From the NCBI GenBank assembly GCA_050258815.1, contig JBLMZM010000358.1:1-16910 (forward strand): a stretch of 16,910 nucleotides of DNA, given 5' to 3'. Under the pieces are notes generated by a model. The model did no database searches, was not told the origin of the DNA, and saw only the letters and a list, made by a program, of their open reading frames with translations. A program made the position numbers and the translations under genes. Positions within the stretch are counted from its first letter, which is position 1. Each line of letters begins with the position of its first letter. Source of the DNA: JAAXKN01 sp050258815 (lineage in GTDB: Bacteria > Bacteroidota > Ignavibacteria > Ignavibacteriales > SURF-24). Shown one piece after another: positions 14,256-16,910 of the stretch.

Positions 14256-14933
14256 ATGACAAAAGAAGAAATTCTGGATTTTCTAAAAAACAATTACAAC
14301 GAGGAAAACGTTAAGGGAATGGCGCGCTTCGGCATAAGCTCCGTTAATACTTACGGTGTTTCAATGCCTCAGCTAAGATTCATGGCAAAGATGACCGGGA
14401 AGGACCAGGCGCTTTCACTGGAGCTCTGGGAAACAGGCATACACGAGGCACGCATACTTGCAGCTCTTACAGGCGACCCCCGTCAGGTTACAAGATCCCA
14501 GATGGAGCATTGGGTGAAGGACTTTGAATCGTGGGACGTGTGCGACCAGACCTGCAGCAACCTGTTTGATAAGACTCCCTATGCCTATGAAAAAGCGCTC
14601 GAATGGAGCCTGCGTGAAGAGGAGTTTGTAAAAAGAGCAGGCTTTGTTCTTATGGCAGCGCTTTCTGTGCATAATAAAAAAGCCCACGATGAAATGTTTG
14701 TTGAGTTTTTGTCCGTAATTGAAAGGGAAGCCTGCGATGAAAGGAACTTTGTGAAGAAAGCCGTCAACTGGGCCTTGCGCCAGATCGGAAAAAGAAATTC
14801 CAGGCTTACACCCCTGGCCATAAGAAGCGGTGAAAGAATACTAAAAATGGATTCCAGGGCCGCTCGCTGGGTTGCGCGCGACGCCTTAAGAGAGCTTAAT
14901 GATGAAAAAATTCTTTCAAGGATAAAAGATTAA
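14256..14933 (+). CDS. DNA alkylation repair protein, AlkD family
   Basis: The 225-residue all-helical protein has HEAT-like repeats. AlkD enzymes are DNA glycosylases that remove positively charged alkylated bases such as 3- and 7-alkylpurines without flipping the base. Family hallmarks are 'FGISSVNTYGVSMPQLRFMA' near the N-terminus, 'ESWDVCDQTC' (the Trp and Asp of the active-site region), 'EEFVKRAGFVLMAAL' with the conserved Arg, and 'RNFVKKAVNWALRQIGKRN'. The start is ATG 14256. AAGGG at 14246-14250 serves as ribosome site, and the earlier GTG 14250 overlaps it. It follows the propeller gene by 8 nt, so the two are probably cotranscribed. A functional link between export of a propeller protein and DNA repair is not obvious. 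Confidence 0.93.
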   Translation: MTKEEILDFLKNNYNEENVKGMARFGISSVNTYGVSMPQLRFMAKMTGKDQALSLELWETGIHEARILAALTGDPRQVTRSQMEHWVKDFESWDVCDQTCSNLFDKTPYAYEKALEWSLREEEFVKRAGFVLMAALSVHNKKAHDEMFVEFLSVIEREACDERNFVKKAVNWALRQIGKRNSRLTPLAIRSGERILKMDSRAARWVARDALRELNDEKILSRIKD

Positions 14934-14956
14934 AAGAAAAGTCCTTCCTGAATAAA

Positions 14957-14985
14957 AAAGGGAGCTGTATAAAATAGCTCCCTTT
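14957..14985. terminator. Bidirectional terminator between convergent genes
   Basis: AAAGGGAGCT (14957-14966) pairs perfectly with AGCTCCCTTT (14976-14985) around a 9-nt loop. Read on the minus strand a T-rich run follows the stem, so it should end the chemoreceptor transcript. On the plus strand the tail is weaker, but it also lies just after the AlkD gene. Confidence 0.85.
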
Positions 14986-15012
14986 AATTAAAGAACAGCA
15001 TAAAAAAGAATA

Positions 15013-16910
15013 TTACCTGGCTGTTATTGCCATTGTTTTTACAGAAGTTTCTTCAATATGAAATTTATTGATCATATCCTGCAGGTTTACAGTCAGGTTA
15101 CTCAAATCTTCAGCAGCTCTGGCAATCTGCTGAGTACCGGCGGCTGATTGCTGGGATACGCTGGAGATGCCTTCGATATTCTTTGATACCTGTTCAGCTG
15201 AAGCCGACTGCTCCTCGCTTGCGGCTGCAACCTGAGATACAACATCATTTACTTTTTTAATGCTGCTTAATATATCCTGCAGTACACCTGCAACCTCTTC
15301 TGTAAGTTTCATTCCATCTTCAACAGCCTGATTGGCCTGTTCCATTGAATGGTCAGCCTCTTTTGCTTCAGACTGGATAGCTTTAATTGTATCAGCAATT
15401 TCCTTTGTGGCTTTTGTTGTACGCTCAGCAAGTTTCCTGACTTCGTCTGCTACAACAGCAAAGCCACGACCCTGTTCGCCGGCACGGGCTGCTTCAATTG
15501 CAGCATTTAATGCAAGCAGGTTTGTCTGGTCTGCAATATCATCAATTACCTGTGTGATTTCGCCTATCTGATCTGACTTTCTTGAAAGTGATGTAATAAT
15601 GCTGGCAGTTTGTTCAGCTGAAGCTACAATCTTCCTAATTCCCTGTTTAGTCTCTTCTACCTTGTTGTAGCCGTTTTCAGCCTCACGGCTTGCCTTTGCA
15701 GACAACTCAGCAGCCTGATTTACATTTTGAGTGGATTCCATGATTGTTCTGGTCATTTCTTCAATTGCGCTGGCTATTTCGGTAGTCTGATGAGTCTGTT
15801 CCTGCGCACCTGCAGCCATTTCCTCACTGGAGGATGAAATTTCGTTGGCAGATGAAGCTGTGGCTTCAATGGCTCTGGAAACTGAATAAATTGTATTCTT
15901 TATATTTCCGACTGCCTTGTTGAAACCGTTATATAATCTTCCAATATCATCATTATTTTCGGCTAACAGATTTACACTCAGGTCTCCGCCGGCAAATTTA
16001 TCCATTTCATTAAGTAATTTGTTAACGCTGTTTTGAAGATATACTTCCTGTTTAAGAACACTGTTTTTAGCCTCTTCTGCCTCCATTGCCATTTGCTCGG
16101 CTTTAATTCCTCTTTCTTCAGTTTCCTTAATAAGTTCCTTGATATTGCCTGTCATTGCATTAAATGAAGTTGAGAGATTTCCGATTTCGTCATTTGAATT
16201 CACATCTACTTTTACATCGAAATTGCCTTTTGCAACCTCAAGTGCAGCACGGCTTAACTGGAGTATAGGTTTTGTAAGTTTAGAAGAAACAAGGAAAATA
16301 ACCATTGCCAGCAGACCCAGTGCAGCTAAAGACCCAATGAAAAGAATTGATTTAAGTTTGTAGGCACCTGAAAGAATTTCTTTTTCGGGAGCCAGGGTTA
16401 AAAGACCCCATGTAGCTCTGCCGAAAGGTTCATAGAACAATAATAATTTATTGCCAGTAGTAAAATCGATTGTTTCAGCCTGACCGCTTTTCCCATCTTT
16501 AATCTGATTTCCAACTGTTTCGAGGACAGGTACATTAAATTCCTTTGCGGCAGTGAATACGGTCCTTTTACCGATTGATTTTTTATCTTTATCGGCAATG
16601 AAAATTCCTGTATGGCTTATCATTGAAGCAAATCCGGTATTGAATATTTTCATTTCCTCAACAGCTTTGTCAAGGTACAGCAGCGGAACATGGAATGCAA
16701 CAACACCGATAGTCTGTCCCATATTTTTTACCGGGAAAGCAAAGGAAGAAATAAATTCACCGTTGTAAAAGTAAGGCTCTACAATCACACCATCGTTTTT
16801 CTCTTTTGCCAGGCGGTAATAATCAGCATTAAGATAATCTGCGTCTGCATTGCCGCTTTCACCCTGTCTTGAAACATTTACAGAATATGCAGCTGAGCTA
16901 CTTCCAGGAG
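15013..16910 (-). CDS. Methyl-accepting chemotaxis protein with dCache sensor (5' end outside window)
   Basis: The frame runs to the window edge at 16910, so the start and first membrane segment are missing. The visible part (about 632 residues) begins in a periplasmic double-Cache domain, seen in 'FVSMISHT'-like sequence 'FASMISHTGIFIADKDKKSI' and 'GQTIGVVAFHVPLLYLDKAV'. TM2 lies at about 16285-16350, followed by HAMP ('LTKPILQLSRAALEVAKGNF'), a helical linker, a second HAMP-like unit ('AGGDLSVNLLAENNDDIG'), and a long signalling coiled coil. The hairpin tip is near 15460-15550 ('ADQTNLLALNAAIEAARAGE'). It binds a small ligand directly and acts through CheW and CheA. It ends 'VKTMAITAR' with no CheR pentapeptide, unlike the other receptor. 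A GTG at 16788 should not be taken as the start, because the frame is open upstream with dCache-like sequence. Confidence 0.95.
   Translation of the reverse strand, partial: PGSSSAAYSVNVSRQGESGNADADYLNADYYRLAKEKNDGVIVEPYFYNGEFISSFAFPVKNMGQTIGVVAFHVPLLYLDKAVEEMKIFNTGFASMISHTGIFIADKDKKSIGKRTVFTAAKEFNVPVLETVGNQIKDGKSGQAETIDFTTGNKLLLFYEPFGRATWGLLTLAPEKEILSGAYKLKSILFIGSLAALGLLAMVIFLVSSKLTKPILQLSRAALEVAKGNFDVKVDVNSNDEIGNLSTSFNAMTGNIKELIKETEERGIKAEQMAMEAEEAKNSVLKQEVYLQNSVNKLLNEMDKFAGGDLSVNLLAENNDDIGRLYNGFNKAVGNIKNTIYSVSRAIEATASSANEISSSSEEMAAGAQEQTHQTTEIASAIEEMTRTIMESTQNVNQAAELSAKASREAENGYNKVEETKQGIRKIVASAEQTASIITSLSRKSDQIGEITQVIDDIADQTNLLALNAAIEAARAGEQGRGFAVVADEVRKLAERTTKATKEIADTIKAIQSEAKEADHSMEQANQAVEDGMKLTEEVAGVLQDILSSIKKVNDVVSQVAAASEEQSASAEQVSKNIEGISSVSQQSAAGTQQIARAAEDLSNLTVNLQDMINKFHIEETSVKTMAITAR

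Noticed and set aside
1..16910. CRISPR array, tRNA or rRNA genes, complete transposon or prophage
   Set aside because: I found no regularly spaced repeats, cloverleaf structures, rRNA-like sequence or phage genes. The only mobile DNA is the IS21 relic.

Overview
The window is A+T-rich bacterial DNA whose genes read mostly left to right. The set of gene families fits a free-living bacterium of the Bacteroidota/Ignavibacteria (FCB) type: soluble HisKA kinases with 'LNATKDKFF' linkers, REC-LytTR and REC-kinase proteins, an ECF42-type sigma factor with a DGPF-domain partner, and a TPR plus SMP-30-like secreted protein. This placement is an inference from protein style, because the window has no rRNA or other marker gene. 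Several genes have good Shine-Dalgarno sequences (AGGAG, AGAGGA, AAGGGA).

Positions 1-1555 are decaying DNA. An IS21-family relic (124-1082) has recognisable terminal inverted repeats. Its istA is broken by two stops and cut off before the third catalytic acidic residue, and istB is gone. It is followed by non-coding DNA with small hairpins, then by what looks like the rotted 5' end of the first kinase gene.

Positions 1556-10034 are a signal-transduction island. In order it holds a sensor-less histidine kinase, CheW, a transmembrane chemoreceptor with a C-terminal CheR-docking-type pentapeptide, a single-domain response regulator, a PAS-PAS kinase, a REC-LytTR regulator, a REC-kinase, a broken second REC-LytTR gene, and an Rnk-like RNA-polymerase-binding protein. 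The REC-kinase has Glu in place of the phospho-acceptor Asp. No CheA, CheR, CheB or CheD is present, so the receptor and CheW must use a signalling core encoded elsewhere. A GNRA-loop terminator closes the island after rnk.

Positions 10035-12559 hold a short gap and a compact operon of AhpD-like protein, DGPF/YCII-like protein and ECF42-type sigma factor. This is a known conserved association, probably for oxidative or chemical stress. Positions 12988-14933 hold a secreted TPR-propeller protein followed 8 nt later by an AlkD-type DNA alkylation repair glycosylase. A bidirectional hairpin separates these from a convergent dCache chemoreceptor on the minus strand (15013 to the window end), whose N-terminus lies outside the window.

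The points most worth checking are the acceptor-less (D-to-E) REC-kinase, the broken REC-LytTR copy fused by naive gene calling to rnk, the 5' decay of the first kinase, and a TTGACATTTATWAATG element shared by two upstream regions. I did not see a clearly new defence or mobile system. The unusual content is the layout and decay pattern of the signalling island.
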